From positions 248,001-312,000 of the forward strand of contig NZ_AUAZ01000001.1 of NCBI RefSeq assembly GCF_000428985.1: 64,000 nucleotides of DNA. The letters are read 5' to 3'. The DNA comes from Marinobacterium litorale DSM 23545. Its GTDB lineage: Bacteria; Pseudomonadota; Gammaproteobacteria; Pseudomonadales; Balneatricaceae. A program made the position numbers and the translations under genes. A model generated the notes under the pieces. It did no database searches and had not been told where the DNA came from. It saw nothing but the letters and a program-made list of their open reading frames with translations. Positions 17,017-25,476 of the stretch are shown piece after piece. Within the stretch, counting starts at the first letter, position 1. Each line of letters opens with the position of its first letter.

Positions 17017-18501
17017 ATGACCGTTCGTACCCGTATCGCACCCTCTCCGACCGGCGACCCCCACGTCGGCACCGCTTATATCGCTTTGTTCAACCTGGCA
17101 TTCGCACGTCAGCATGGTGGCCAGTTCGTGCTGCGTATCGAGGACACCGACCAGACCCGCAGTACGCCGGAGTCTGAGAAGGCGATCCTGGATTCCCTGC
17201 GTTGGCTGGGCCTGGAATGGGATGAAGGCCCGGATGTGGGCGGTGAGTTTGGTCCTTATCGTCAGAGCGAGCGCAAGGATATGTACAAGGACTTTGCCAT
17301 GCGCCTGGTGGAAGAGGGCAAGGCATTCCTGTGTTTCCGTACCGCCGATGAGCTCAATGAGCTACGTGAGGCCAATAAGGAAGCGGGTCGTCAGCGTGCA
17401 CTGAAGCAGGAAGACCTGGAACTGCCCGCTGATGAGGCAGAGCGTCGTATGGCCGCGGGTGAACCCTACGTGGTACGTATGAAAGTGCCCACCGAAGGTG
17501 TCTGCGAAGTCGACGATATGCTGCGTGGCACCATGGAGCTGGACTGGGCCCAGGTGGATGCACAGATTCTGCTTAAATCCGATGGTATGCCGACTTACCA
17601 CCTGGCCAACGTGGTTGATGATCATCTGATGAAGATCACCCATGTTATCCGCGGAGAGGAGTGGATCAACTCCGCGCCCAAGCACAAACTGCTGTACGAG
17701 TACTTTGGCTGGGATATGCCGCGTTTGTGCCATATGCCGTTGCTGCGCAACCCGGATAAAACCAAGCTCTCCAAGCGTAAGAACCCGACCAGTATTCTTT
17801 ACTACCAGCGCATGGGTTACATGCCGGAAGCGCTGCTGAACTATCTCGGCCGCATGGGCTGGTCGATGCCGGACGAGCGGGAGAAGTTCTCCCGTGCGGA
17901 GATGTTTGAGGCCTTTGATATTCAGCGCGTGTCCCTCGGTGGGCCGGTGTTTGATCAGGAAAAACTGAGCTGGCTGAATGGTCTCTGGATTCGTGAGGAT
18001 CTAACAGCCGAGCAGTTTGCTCAACGCTTCCAGCAGTGGGCGCTGAACCCGGAATACCTGATGCAGATTATTCCGCTGATCCAGCCTCGCGTAGAGAAGT
18101 TCTCCGATGTGGCACCACTGGCAGGCTTTTTCCTGTCCGGCATGATGCCGGTTAGCGAAGCGAGCTTTGAGCATAAGAAGCTGGAGATCGACGATGTGCG
18201 TCGGATTCTTCAGTTTGCTTCCTGGTACCTGGATGAGCAGCGCCACTGGGATCGTGATCAGCTGTTCAACGGCCTGAAAGCGCTGGGCGAAGCGCTCGGG
18301 TTCAAGATACGCGACTTCCTGTTCCCGCTGTTTGTAGCGATCTCCGGTACCGCTCAGACGGTCTCCGTTGTCGATGCGATGGAGATTCTGGGGCCGGATA
18401 TCAGCCGTGCCCGGGTGCGTCATGCGCTGGAGGTGATTGGTACGCCGTCCAAAAAGCAGACCAAAACCTGGGATAAAGAGTATCGTGGCCTAAGCGTGTA
18501 A
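17017..18501 (+). CDS. gltX: glutamate--tRNA ligase
   Basis: 494 residues of class I synthetase. The HIGH-type motif is [12 protein letters not shown] (residues 9-20) and the KMSKS-type motif is KLSKR (250-254). It charges tRNA-Glu, and a tRNA-Glu gene lies 260 bases downstream. It is a single-gene unit closed by its own terminator. Length and both motifs match the standard bacterial discriminating-type enzyme. Confidence 0.97.
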   Translation: MTVRTRIAPSPTGDPHVGTAYIALFNLAFARQHGGQFVLRIEDTDQTRSTPESEKAILDSLRWLGLEWDEGPDVGGEFGPYRQSERKDMYKDFAMRLVEEGKAFLCFRTADELNELREANKEAGRQRALKQEDLELPADEAERRMAAGEPYVVRMKVPTEGVCEVDDMLRGTMELDWAQVDAQILLKSDGMPTYHLANVVDDHLMKITHVIRGEEWINSAPKHKLLYEYFGWDMPRLCHMPLLRNPDKTKLSKRKNPTSILYYQRMGYMPEALLNYLGRMGWSMPDEREKFSRAEMFEAFDIQRVSLGGPVFDQEKLSWLNGLWIREDLTAEQFAQRFQQWALNPEYLMQIIPLIQPRVEKFSDVAPLAGFFLSGMMPVSEASFEHKKLEIDDVRRILQFASWYLDEQRHWDRDQLFNGLKALGEALGFKIRDFLFPLFVAISGTAQTVSVVDAMEILGPDISRARVRHALEVIGTPSKKQTKTWDKEYRGLSV

Positions 18502-18526
18502 CCGCTTATGTTTGCTTTGTTACCGA

Positions 18527-18558
18527 ACGGCCACCCACTGCGGTGGCCGTTTTTGTTT
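18527..18558 (+). terminator. rho-independent terminator of gltX
   Basis: A perfect 9-bp stem (ACGGCCACC / GGTGGCCGT) with a six-base loop is followed by TTTTTGTTT, 25 bases after the gltX stop. Confidence 0.93.
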
Positions 18559-18617
18559 AAAAACTAACCTGTTGATCGTAAAAGAAAACTTGGGTAAAGG
18601 CCGGTGCTTAAAAACGC

Positions 18618-18646
18618 TTGACAGCCATCGGAGCGCTCAGTAGTAT
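18618..18646 (+). promoter_or_regulatory. promoter of the tRNA cluster
   Basis: TTGACA (18618-18623), a 17-base spacer and TAGTAT (18641-18646) precede the first tRNA by about 18 bases. The GC-rich stretch just after the -10 box (ACGCCCG) resembles the discriminator of stringently controlled stable-RNA promoters. Confidence 0.85.
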
Positions 18647-18664
18647 ACGCCCGGTCTTTACGGA

Positions 18665-18740
18665 GGGGCCTTAGCTCAGCTGGGAGAGCGCAACACTGGC
18701 AGTGTTGAGGTCAGCGGTTCGATCCCGCTAGGCTCCACCA
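18665..18740 (+). tRNA. tRNA-Ala (GGC)
   Basis: 76 nt with encoded CCA. The acceptor GGGGCCT pairs with AGGCTCC; the anticodon arm is CAACA-CTGGCAG-TGTTG, giving anticodon GGC. The T arm carries GGTTCGATC. Identical to the copy at 18868-18943. Confidence 0.97.
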
Positions 18741-18761
18741 AATCCGTAAATGTCACTCAGC

Positions 18762-18837
18762 GTCCCATTCGTCTAGTGGCCTAGGACACCGCCCTTTCAC
18801 GGCGGTAACAGGGGTTCGAACCCCCTATGGGACGCCA
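18762..18837 (+). tRNA. tRNA-Glu (TTC)
   Basis: 76 nt with encoded CCA. The acceptor GTCCCAT pairs with ATGGGAC; the anticodon arm CCGCC-CTTTCAC-GGCGG gives anticodon TTC. It lies between the two tRNA-Ala copies and near gltX, whose product charges it. Confidence 0.97.
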
Positions 18838-18867
18838 TTTCCTCTTCAGGTTTCATACCTGATTCGT

Positions 18868-18943
18868 GGGGCCTTAGCTCAGCTGGGAGAGCGCAACACT
18901 GGCAGTGTTGAGGTCAGCGGTTCGATCCCGCTAGGCTCCACCA
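18868..18943 (+). tRNA. tRNA-Ala (GGC), second copy
   Basis: 76 nt, identical to the first tRNA-Ala including the CCA end. It closes the cluster; the accessory patch with the IS remnant and hicAB begins about 200 bases later. Confidence 0.97.
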
Positions 18944-19098
18944 CTTTTGCGGCAGATCAGCCGAAATCACCACCAATTTCCTTTTCAGTAATCCATGCCT
19001 GCTGAGTTTTACGTTGCAGGGAAACTCTCTAAACAGCAATAGATAATCAGCTATGTGTGGATGCTAAAGACGTTGTTCCGGAATATGTGAGATGAGAA

Positions 19099-19124
19099 GT
19101 TCCCATTTAAAAATAGATGGGAAC
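19099..19124. repeat. short inverted repeat between tRNA cluster and IS remnant
   Basis: GTTCCCAT and ATGGGAAC form an 8-bp stem around a 10-base A-rich loop. The surrounding 200 bases (18944-19143) hold no gene. It has no T run and its role is unknown; it may be part of the junction left by insertion. Confidence 0.5.
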
Positions 19125-19144
19125 GTAATATGCACGAATCCAGA

Positions 19145-20308
19145 GGGTGTTCATAGTTCTGTATCAGCCAGTATTCACAGATCGACGTACTCGTCGATCC
19201 GCCCCTCAAAGTGGATGCTCAGCTGCGACAGCGTGAGGTTCCAGTTCTGGACCGGATGAGTCCATTTTTCGGAGGCCTTCAACATAGTACGCCGACAGAT
19301 TCTCCCACTTGCTACGCCAGGATTTGATCACCAGCGGATACTGCTGGCCCCATTTGGTTTCCAGGTCGTCCAACGCTTGTTCTGCCGCGTTTTGGGTTGT
19401 CGCCCGGTACACACACTTTAGATCCACCATAAAGGCCTTCTGGTTCTTGCTGGCGACGTACTTCATCGAGTTGCGGATTTGGTGGATGATGCAGAGCTGC
19501 ACTTCGGTTTTCGGGAAGATGGTGGCAATGGCTTCCGGGAAGCCGGCCAGGCCGTCCACTGAGGCAATCAGGATATCCTTGACGCCGCGATTGTTCAGGT
19601 CGGTGAGGATATTGAGCCAGTAGCGAGCCCCTTCGCTTTCGGACCGATAAAGGCCCAACAGCTCTTTCTTGCCCTCGATATTGAGGCCCAGGATGGTGTA
19701 GAGCACCTTGGAGACGAAGCTTCCGTTTTCCTTGACTTTGTAGTGGATCGCATCGAGCCAGACGAAAGGTTAGACCGGTTCCAGATCGCGTTCTTGCCAG
19801 GCTTTCAGCTCCGGTACCAAGCGGTCGGTAATGGCGTTGATGGTGCCGTTGGAGACCTCCAGGCCGTACAGATCCATCAAGTGCTCACGGATGTTCTGAT
19901 AGCTGTTGCCCAATGCGAACAGCAACGGCACCTTACGCTCCATTTCATCGGTCAGGCGGGTCTGGTATTTCTTTACGGTCTGAGGTTCAAAGGAGCCGTT
20001 ACGATCACGCGGCGTATCCAGTTCAAACTGACCGGATGAGGTCTTGATGGTCTTACGTGACGAGCCGTTCTTGCGATTGGGAGTCGCGTTGCTGGCGAGG
20101 TGGTGATCCAGTTCACCGGCCACAGCGGCTTCCGTGACCTGTTTGATCAGAGGTGTCAGCAAACCGTCCTTGCCGTTGATCGGCTGGCCGGACTGCAAAG
20201 CCTTGGCGAAGGCCTCAACGTCGATTTCAAATTTGTTGTCGGACATGGTGTGTCGTTCCCTGTTTGGAGCAGTTTAGGTAAACGACACAGAACTTTGAAC
20301 ACTACCCC
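19145..20308 (-). mobile_element. IS256-family insertion sequence, decayed
   Basis: About 1.16 kb, shorter than the usual 1.3 kb. Its ends carry related terminal repeats sharing GTGTTCA-N-AGTTCTGT-N-TC: near 19147-19165 at the left and, inverted, near 20284-20303 at the right. The transposase inside is broken by a nonsense codon and an internal deletion. No convincing 8-bp target duplication is seen, so exact outer limits are uncertain by a few bases. Confidence 0.8.
19175..20246 (-). pseudogene. IS256-family (mutator-type) transposase, inactivated
   Basis: The N-terminal part (20246-19770) matches IS256 transposases (AGELDHHL, TPRDRNGSFEP, GNSYQNIREHL). It stops at a TAA after LEPV, where the family has a Tyr (VYPFVWLDAIHYKV), so TAC became TAA. 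Reading on, the frame continues through LDAIHY and SVDGLAGF with the first two catalytic aspartates to about 19290. There it jumps, with a frame change, to the family C terminus (NWNLTLSQLSIHFEGR) ending at 19175. The missing central segment includes the region with the catalytic Glu (TTNA...E). It cannot encode active transposase. Confidence 0.9.
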
Positions 20309-20350
20309 ATCCGGGCCTCATAATTTTTTAAGGGGATGCCGTTCGATAAA

Positions 20351-20376
20351 AAACCCCGCCGAAGCGGGGTTTTATT
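20351..20376. terminator. rho-independent terminator after hicB, possibly bidirectional
   Basis: A 9-bp stem AAACCCCGC / GCGGGGTTT with loop CGAA is preceded by an A run and followed by TTTAT. For leftward transcription it ends hicAB, with a T6 run after the stem. Confidence 0.85.
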
Positions 20377-20782
20377 AACGTGCTGTTGATAATAACCTGA
20401 GAGCGGCTTCAACTAAAAAGTGTGATCTGTTTTTAAATAGTTTGTTCTCGCTGACTGTTTTATCGATTTTGGTTACAAGTAAGTGGGGTAATGTAATATT
20501 TAATCTATCGATTTGGCCCATATATCTGGTTAGGTCTACTTCGATCATAAACCACACACCTCCACTATACTCCTCCTGATGGGTTAGCTCCTCCAGTTGA
20601 CTGGCCTGAGGGATATCCTCCCCGTCTTCAACCAGGGTTTCCAATTGCAGATCGATCGCCTCGTTTACGTTACCGATGGCTTCTTCTAATGTATCACCTG
20701 CTGAAAAACAACCTGGGAGATCCGGCACAGTTACACCGTATGCGCTATTTCCCTCTTGATGAATCACCACGGGATACAGCAT
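20375..20782 (-). CDS. hicB: HicB-family antitoxin
   Basis: About 135 residues. The N-terminal half is the HicB RNase H-like fold (YGVTVPDLPGCFSAGDTLEEAIGNV) and the C-terminal part (about 95-135; ITLPHLLVTKIDKTV...FLVEAALRLL) is a ribbon-helix-helix DNA-binding domain. It neutralises HicA and represses its own promoter. ATG 20782 is preferred to GTG 20791 because AAAAGG lies at proper distance. It follows hicA, with 64 bases between. Confidence 0.92.
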   Translation of the reverse strand: MLYPVVIHQEGNSAYGVTVPDLPGCFSAGDTLEEAIGNVNEAIDLQLETLVEDGEDIPQASQLEELTHQEEYSGGVWFMIEVDLTRYMGQIDRLNITLPHLLVTKIDKTVSENKLFKNRSHFLVEAALRLLSTAR

Positions 20783-20846
20783 ATTTTTCACCTTTTGGTC
20801 CCTTTTGGATTACCAGTTACTTGCCTCTCGAGGAAAAGCAACCGGG

Positions 20847-21029
20847 CTATTTAAGCCCGGCCTGCTTCAAGATACTGGCAACAGTTTTGGATGGCAGATC
20901 CCTTTTAGGGTGAGGCAAGGTTACTTTGCCTTCTTTTGTGGGGGGCTTCAGTTGGTGATGCGAACCCCTTACCTTGTGGATATACCATCCATCTTCTTCC
21001 AGCACCTTCAGTAGATCCCGACTATTCAT
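20847..21029 (-). CDS. hicA: HicA mRNA interferase toxin
   Basis: 60 residues with the dsRNA-binding-like HicA fold: GWYIHKVRGSHHQLKPP holds the catalytic His (H24), and VTLPHPKRDLPSKTVASILKQAGL is the C-terminal signature. HicA cleaves mRNA and is inhibited by HicB encoded next. AGGGAG precedes the ATG at 6-7 bases. The pair is toxin-first, under one promoter-operator at 21062-21110. Confidence 0.95.
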   Translation of the reverse strand: MNSRDLLKVLEEDGWYIHKVRGSHHQLKPPTKEGKVTLPHPKRDLPSKTVASILKQAGLK

Positions 21030-21061
21030 CGGCTGCTCCCTGTCGGTTGCTGACTATTTCA

Positions 21062-21110
21062 ATTATACACACCATACACACTCAGTCAAATTGAAGTGTG
21101 TATGGTGTGT
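21062..21110 (-). promoter_or_regulatory. hicAB promoter with embedded operator palindrome
   Basis: On the minus strand TTGACT (plus 21084-21089), a 16-base spacer and TATAAT (21062-21067) form a near-consensus promoter. A perfect 16-bp inverted repeat ACACACCATACACACT / AGTGTGTATGGTGTGT (21067-21082 and 21095-21110) places one arm in the spacer and the other just upstream of -35. This is the expected architecture for autorepression by the ribbon-helix-helix domain of HicB. Confidence 0.85.
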
Positions 21111-21343
21111 GTTTCAGGGGAGCGTCTGAGCAAGTCCTCCGCATGAGACAATCCTCTGTTCAGGCATATCGGGGATATTTCAGCTTACCTTCTCTGACAG
21201 CGAGCTCAGCAACACGCGCCGTCAGACCGGCACGGAGAAGTTTTTGGCGGGGGACGATCACCTTGCTACTGGCAGACTGGCAGATTATCTGTTGTTATTT
21301 AGAGTGTTTTGGTACGACGTAAACCTCAGCAGGCAGATAAACG

Positions 21344-21856
21344 ATGATCTACTTTGCCTATGGTTCCAACATGTCTCTGGCCAGGCTGACTCAGCGAGCA
21401 CATGGTGCCCGACGGATCGCCTGCGGGCTGATCGAGGCTCATGATCTGCGCTTTCATAAGGTGAGTCCCGACGGTTCCAGCAAGTGCGATGCTTTTTATA
21501 CCGGTGAGCCGGACGATTGCGTTCATGGTTGTGTATTTGAACTGAGCCCGCACGAAGAGCTGATTCTCGATGAAGTTGAAGGCTTGGGCAGAGGCTACGA
21601 GAAGAAGACGGTCCCGGTGTTATGCGCCGATGGTGCTGTCATTCATGCACAAACCTATTATGCGACACTGATCGATCCGGCGCTGACCCCTTATGACTGG
21701 TATCTGAATCATGTGCTCGTCGGAGCCCGTGAACTGTTGTTGCCCGACAGTTACCTTGCCCGCATTGAGTCGGTTCCCAGCCGGGTTGACCCGGATCGCG
21801 AGCGAAGCCTGAGGCAGTGGTCTGTCCACAATAATAGCAATGCGAACCTGGCGTGA
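21344..21856 (+). CDS. gamma-glutamylcyclotransferase-like (GGCT/AIG2 fold) protein
   Basis: 170 residues starting MIYFAYGSNMS, the YGSN substrate-binding motif of the GGCT fold, with the catalytic Glu expected in LILDEVEGLGRGY. Family members release 5-oxoproline from gamma-glutamyl compounds, or act as gamma-glutamylamine cyclotransferases. It overlaps a small membrane protein gene downstream (21840). Substrate is not readable. The 230 bases upstream, after the hicAB operator, contain no gene. Confidence 0.85.
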   Translation: MIYFAYGSNMSLARLTQRAHGARRIACGLIEAHDLRFHKVSPDGSSKCDAFYTGEPDDCVHGCVFELSPHEELILDEVEGLGRGYEKKTVPVLCADGAVIHAQTYYATLIDPALTPYDWYLNHVLVGARELLLPDSYLARIESVPSRVDPDRERSLRQWSVHNNSNANLA

Positions 21857-22157
21857 TAGAGGGCTTTGGCGTTCGGCTTTTGCCGCGCTGCTGGGGCTGA
21901 TTGCGCTCTTCGCGTTGGGCCAGTCGGGTTATTTTCTTTGGCACACCTTTGTCAATCGCTCAGCCCCGGCCAGTGTTTTATCCGGATACTGGGCACCGGC
22001 AGTGGCTTTCTCTATTCCCGGCGCTGTTTTGTTATACCATGCTAGGGCTATTTTTCTGGGCCGCCCCGTTGGCTGGCGAGTGTGCATCGATATTCTGGTC
22101 GCACTGTTCTGGCTTGGGACGTTGCTCGTTTTTGGCCTGTTGGCCCTGGATCTTTGA
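21840..22157 (+). CDS. small membrane protein of unknown function, three TM segments
   Basis: 105 residues with hydrophobic segments at about 12-34, 50-65 and 83-104. Its ATG lies inside the end of the upstream GGCT-like gene (17-base overlap), so the two are probably co-translated. No family is recognised. Confidence 0.65.
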   Translation: MRTWRDRGLWRSAFAALLGLIALFALGQSGYFLWHTFVNRSAPASVLSGYWAPAVAFSIPGAVLLYHARAIFLGRPVGWRVCIDILVALFWLGTLLVFGLLALDL

Positions 22158-22196
22158 GCAGAGCCGTTCGGTGTAAAACTGAATCAGGGACTGATA

Positions 22197-23459
22197 ATGA
22201 CCCATTCCCAACTGCATTGGCCGTCGACCGATCTGGAAGCATTAAAAGCCAGGTTGCATCGTGTTGATGAGTTTCTGATCATTCAGGATCTGGATGGCGT
22301 CTGCATGGGGCTGGTCAATGATCCACTGACACGCCGGATCGAGCCAGGTTACCTGCACGCGGTATCTCGATTGAAAGGGCGCTTCTTTGTATTAACCAAC
22401 GGCGAGCATATTGGCTGTCGGGGCGTTAACGGAATCGTTGATCGGGCACTGAGCGAAAGCGACGCCGAACCCGAAGATCACGGGCTCTACCTGCCGGGGT
22501 TAGCCGCGGGCGGTGTGCAGTGGCAGACAGCCGGTGGCCAGGTTTCTCACCCTGGCGTTGAGGAGGCGGAGCTTGAATTTCTGGCATCGATACCGGCCAG
22601 AGCCCGCGTCTTTCTGGATCACTGGTTATCAGCCCGGGATTTAGGGCTCTCAGGGTCCGCGCTGGAGAGGCTGATCGATGCGACCGTGTTGGATAACCGG
22701 GTCTCGCCCACGCTGAACCTGAACTCCCTCTATCGGGTGCTGAGGGATAGCCTTGAAACCTATCGCCAGTTACAGACTGACGCGCTTGGGTTTATGCATC
22801 AGTGCCTGGCTGACGCGCAAGCGCTGGGTCTTGATGATGCGTTCTTCATTCACCTGGCACCGAATCAGGGAAGCGAGGCGGGGGTAGAGCGACTGAAACC
22901 GGCCAGTGAAACCGGTGCAGGCACCACGGATATACAGTTTATGTTGCGTGGTGCGGTCAAGGAGGCCGGCGTACTGGCGCTGTTGAATCGCTACTATGGA
23001 ACGCGCACCGGCCAATACCCGCTGGGGGAGGCGTTTAGCGTGCGGCAGGCGCCTCGATCGTTGGAGGCGCTGATTACGCTCGCGCAAGATGCGTTTGACC
23101 CAGAGCTTATGCCTGTGTTGGTAGGGGTGGGGGATACGCTCACCAGCTTTCCTGATAAAGGGCATTACCAGCGTGGTGGCAGTGACCGAGGATTTCTGAC
23201 CCTGCTCAAAGCTTTGGGCGATCGCTTTCACACGGATAGCCTGGCACTGTTCGTCGATAGCAGTGGTGGAGAAGTGGCCCGGCCCGGCGTCTTAGCCTCT
23301 GAGCTTGATACAGATCCGGCTCGGGCCTTGGCGGGTATCACTGATCCAGAGGATCCATTAAAAATTGATTTTGTGTTTACCGGTGGGCATCACCAGTATG
23401 TGAGTTTTTTCTGCGATCTGGCTCATGGGCTGACGCATCCAGGAGGGAGCATCCCGTGA
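22197..23459 (+). CDS. stpA: glucosylglycerol 3-phosphatase (StpA-like)
   Basis: 420 residues, the length of cyanobacterial StpA. The N-terminal motif LIIQDLDGVCMGLVNDPLTR holds the phosphatase aspartates, and other StpA stretches are recognisable: FVLTNGEHIGCRGVNGIV, LYLPGLAAGGVQW, KEAGVLALLNRYYGTRTGQYPLGE and VGVGDT. StpA dephosphorylates glucosylglycerol phosphate to the osmolyte glucosylglycerol. The matching synthase GgpS is not in this window. It overlaps the next gene by four bases (GTGA). Confidence 0.9.
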   Translation: MTHSQLHWPSTDLEALKARLHRVDEFLIIQDLDGVCMGLVNDPLTRRIEPGYLHAVSRLKGRFFVLTNGEHIGCRGVNGIVDRALSESDAEPEDHGLYLPGLAAGGVQWQTAGGQVSHPGVEEAELEFLASIPARARVFLDHWLSARDLGLSGSALERLIDATVLDNRVSPTLNLNSLYRVLRDSLETYRQLQTDALGFMHQCLADAQALGLDDAFFIHLAPNQGSEAGVERLKPASETGAGTTDIQFMLRGAVKEAGVLALLNRYYGTRTGQYPLGEAFSVRQAPRSLEALITLAQDAFDPELMPVLVGVGDTLTSFPDKGHYQRGGSDRGFLTLLKALGDRFHTDSLALFVDSSGGEVARPGVLASELDTDPARALAGITDPEDPLKIDFVFTGGHHQYVSFFCDLAHGLTHPGGSIP

Positions 23460-23839
23460 CCTATAAACAACTTGCTTTTATTCATTTGGGCCTGATTATT
23501 CCGGCGATTGTGCTGGGAGCAGGGCTTCTGTTGGCTAAGAAGGGCACCGATCGCCACCGGTTGGCAGGGCGGCTGTATATGGTGCTGATGTTTTCCACGG
23601 CGCTGGTCTCTCTGTGGATGCCCGCTCATGTGGGGCCGCAACTGCTATTTCACTTCGGTTACATCCATTTACTAAGTCTATTGACGCTGGTGACGGTACC
23701 TCTGGCCTGGTGGGGGATACGTCAGGGTAACCTGCGGTTGCACCGCAATGCGATGATCGGATTGTTTACAGGCGGTATACTGGTCGCTGGAACATTCGCG
23801 CTCATGCCGGGCCGGATGCTCAATAGCTGGATTTTCTAA
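23456..23839 (+). CDS. DUF2306-like membrane protein
   Basis: 127 residues, four hydrophobic segments, with conserved HRLAGRLYM and LHRNAMIGLFTGG motifs of DUF2306-type membrane proteins. The start is GTG 23456, overlapping the stpA stop. Function is unknown; coupling to stpA suggests a membrane or osmotic role (inference). Confidence 0.7.
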   Translation: MTYKQLAFIHLGLIIPAIVLGAGLLLAKKGTDRHRLAGRLYMVLMFSTALVSLWMPAHVGPQLLFHFGYIHLLSLLTLVTVPLAWWGIRQGNLRLHRNAMIGLFTGGILVAGTFALMPGRMLNSWIF

Positions 23840-23844
23840 TTCTG

Positions 23845-25476
23845 ATGTTTGCAAACCGCCGCAGCCTTTTTCTTCTGCTCTCGGTGCTGATCTTTCTGAC
23901 CGATGCGCTATTTGTTGTATTGAACTACCAGAGTGACCGGCAAACCCTCAATCAGACTCTGGCTGATGAGGGTAAAGCGCTACATAAGTCTTATCAGGTC
24001 GCGTTATCGATGACGCTGACCAATATGCAGCAGATAGCTACCTTCGTGGCCGGCGACCCTCGTGTACAGACTCTGTTTGAGCAAGCCGTGGACGCGGTGG
24101 AGCAGGAGGGTGGTGGTCCCGGCGGTCCGAAGGCCGCTCGCCTGAGAGATGAGCTGTATGAAGTGGTCGCGCCTGGTTGGCAGAAAATGACGGCCGAGTA
24201 TCAAGTTCGGCAACTTCATTTCCATCTGGGGCCTGGCTCCACCAGTTTTCTGCGCGTGCACAAGCCTGAAAAATTTGGCGACAATATGGATGATCTTCGC
24301 CATATGGTGGTCGATGTTAATCGTGATCGTCAGCCACGGACAGGGCTGGAGTTGGGGCGGGTATACGCGGGTTTGCGCGGTATTGTTCCGGTCTTCAGTC
24401 CAGCCAGTCCCAGAGAGCCCATCGGCGCCCTGGAAGTGGGGACCTCCTACGGTACCTTGATAGACTCCCTGAGTCAGTCGATCGGTGCACAGGTCGCCGT
24501 CCTGCTCAAAGAGCAGCGGGTGGAGGAAGCGACCTGGCAGCGGCCAAATGAGTCCCTGATGACTGATTGCGGTTGCTTTATAGAGGCAACGTCCTCGTCC
24601 TCTCTTATTGAGCTTCTGAGTCTGGAAGATGAATCGCACCAGCCCGCATCCTTCGAGGGCCGAACCTATCTGGTTGAAGCGGAGAGTGGGCACTACGCAG
24701 TCTCTGAGTTTGCGATTCGTGACTATGTCGGCCAGCGGGATGGCAGCGCAGATTCTGTAGGGCGGGTTGTGATCTGGTGGTCCGCCGATGATCTGATCGC
24801 CGGGCTGGAGGCGAGTACCTGGCGCAACGTGGTGTATGGCCTGATCGGTTTCGTGCTGATTGAGGTGGTCCTGTTCGGAGCGATGCGTCTGACTTTACGT
24901 GGGCTGGAAGGTGAGGTTGTGCGCCGTACACGAGAAATTCACGACTTGAATGACCGGCTGAAAAAGATAGCCCATCATGACTTCCTCACCGGTGTTTATA
25001 CCCGTCGGTATTTAATCGAACGGTTGCAGCAGGAATGTAATCGAGCCAGTCGAGAGCAAACGCCGTTAACGCTGCTGATGCTCGATATCGATTACTTCAA
25101 GATGATCAACGATACCTATGGACATCCTGCGGGCGATCAGGTGTTGGCGGACATGGGGGCGCAGTTGCTTGATAACTGTCGGGATTATGACCTGGTGGGG
25201 CGTTATGGTGGAGAGGAGTTCTGTGTCGTTCTGCCCGGTCTTGAGGTTGCTGAAGCGTTCAAGGTAGCAGAGGCGCTGCGCCTGCGGATTCAGCGCAGCC
25301 TGGCATTGCCGGATAAAGCCGGCAAACCGGTTACCGTCAGTATCGGCTTGGCCGAGTACGATCCGGAGCAGTCCTACCAGCAGTTAATCAAGACCGCTGA
25401 TCAGGCCCTTTACCGGGCCAAGGAAAATGGCCGGAATCGTTCGATCATATCTGAGCCTCTGGTGACTTCCGGCTGA
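23845..25476 (+). CDS. diguanylate cyclase with periplasmic Cache-type sensor
   Basis: 543 residues. A membrane segment (7-29), a periplasmic domain of about 300 residues fitting a double Cache sensor, a second membrane segment (about 334-356) and a C-terminal GGDEF domain (375-540). The active site is RYGGEEF, and RDYD five residues before it forms an inhibitory I-site, so the enzyme should make c-di-GMP with feedback control. The gene follows the DUF2306-like gene by five bases. Its last 32 bases overlap the convergent HD-GYP gene. Confidence 0.92.
   Translation: MFANRRSLFLLLSVLIFLTDALFVVLNYQSDRQTLNQTLADEGKALHKSYQVALSMTLTNMQQIATFVAGDPRVQTLFEQAVDAVEQEGGGPGGPKAARLRDELYEVVAPGWQKMTAEYQVRQLHFHLGPGSTSFLRVHKPEKFGDNMDDLRHMVVDVNRDRQPRTGLELGRVYAGLRGIVPVFSPASPREPIGALEVGTSYGTLIDSLSQSIGAQVAVLLKEQRVEEATWQRPNESLMTDCGCFIEATSSSSLIELLSLEDESHQPASFEGRTYLVEAESGHYAVSEFAIRDYVGQRDGSADSVGRVVIWWSADDLIAGLEASTWRNVVYGLIGFVLIEVVLFGAMRLTLRGLEGEVVRRTREIHDLNDRLKKIAHHDFLTGVYTRRYLIERLQQECNRASREQTPLTLLMLDIDYFKMINDTYGHPAGDQVLADMGAQLLDNCRDYDLVGRYGGEEFCVVLPGLEVAEAFKVAEALRLRIQRSLALPDKAGKPVTVSIGLAEYDPEQSYQQLIKTADQALYRAKENGRNRSIISEPLVTSG

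Noticed and set aside
18665-18943. tRNA-Ala repeats as CRISPR or att direct repeats
   Set aside because: Both copies fold as complete tRNAs with CCA and lie with a third tRNA under one promoter; no integrase gene is nearby.
19145-20308. Intact IS element
   Set aside because: The transposase has an in-frame TAA and a deletion with frame change, and no clear target duplication flanks it.
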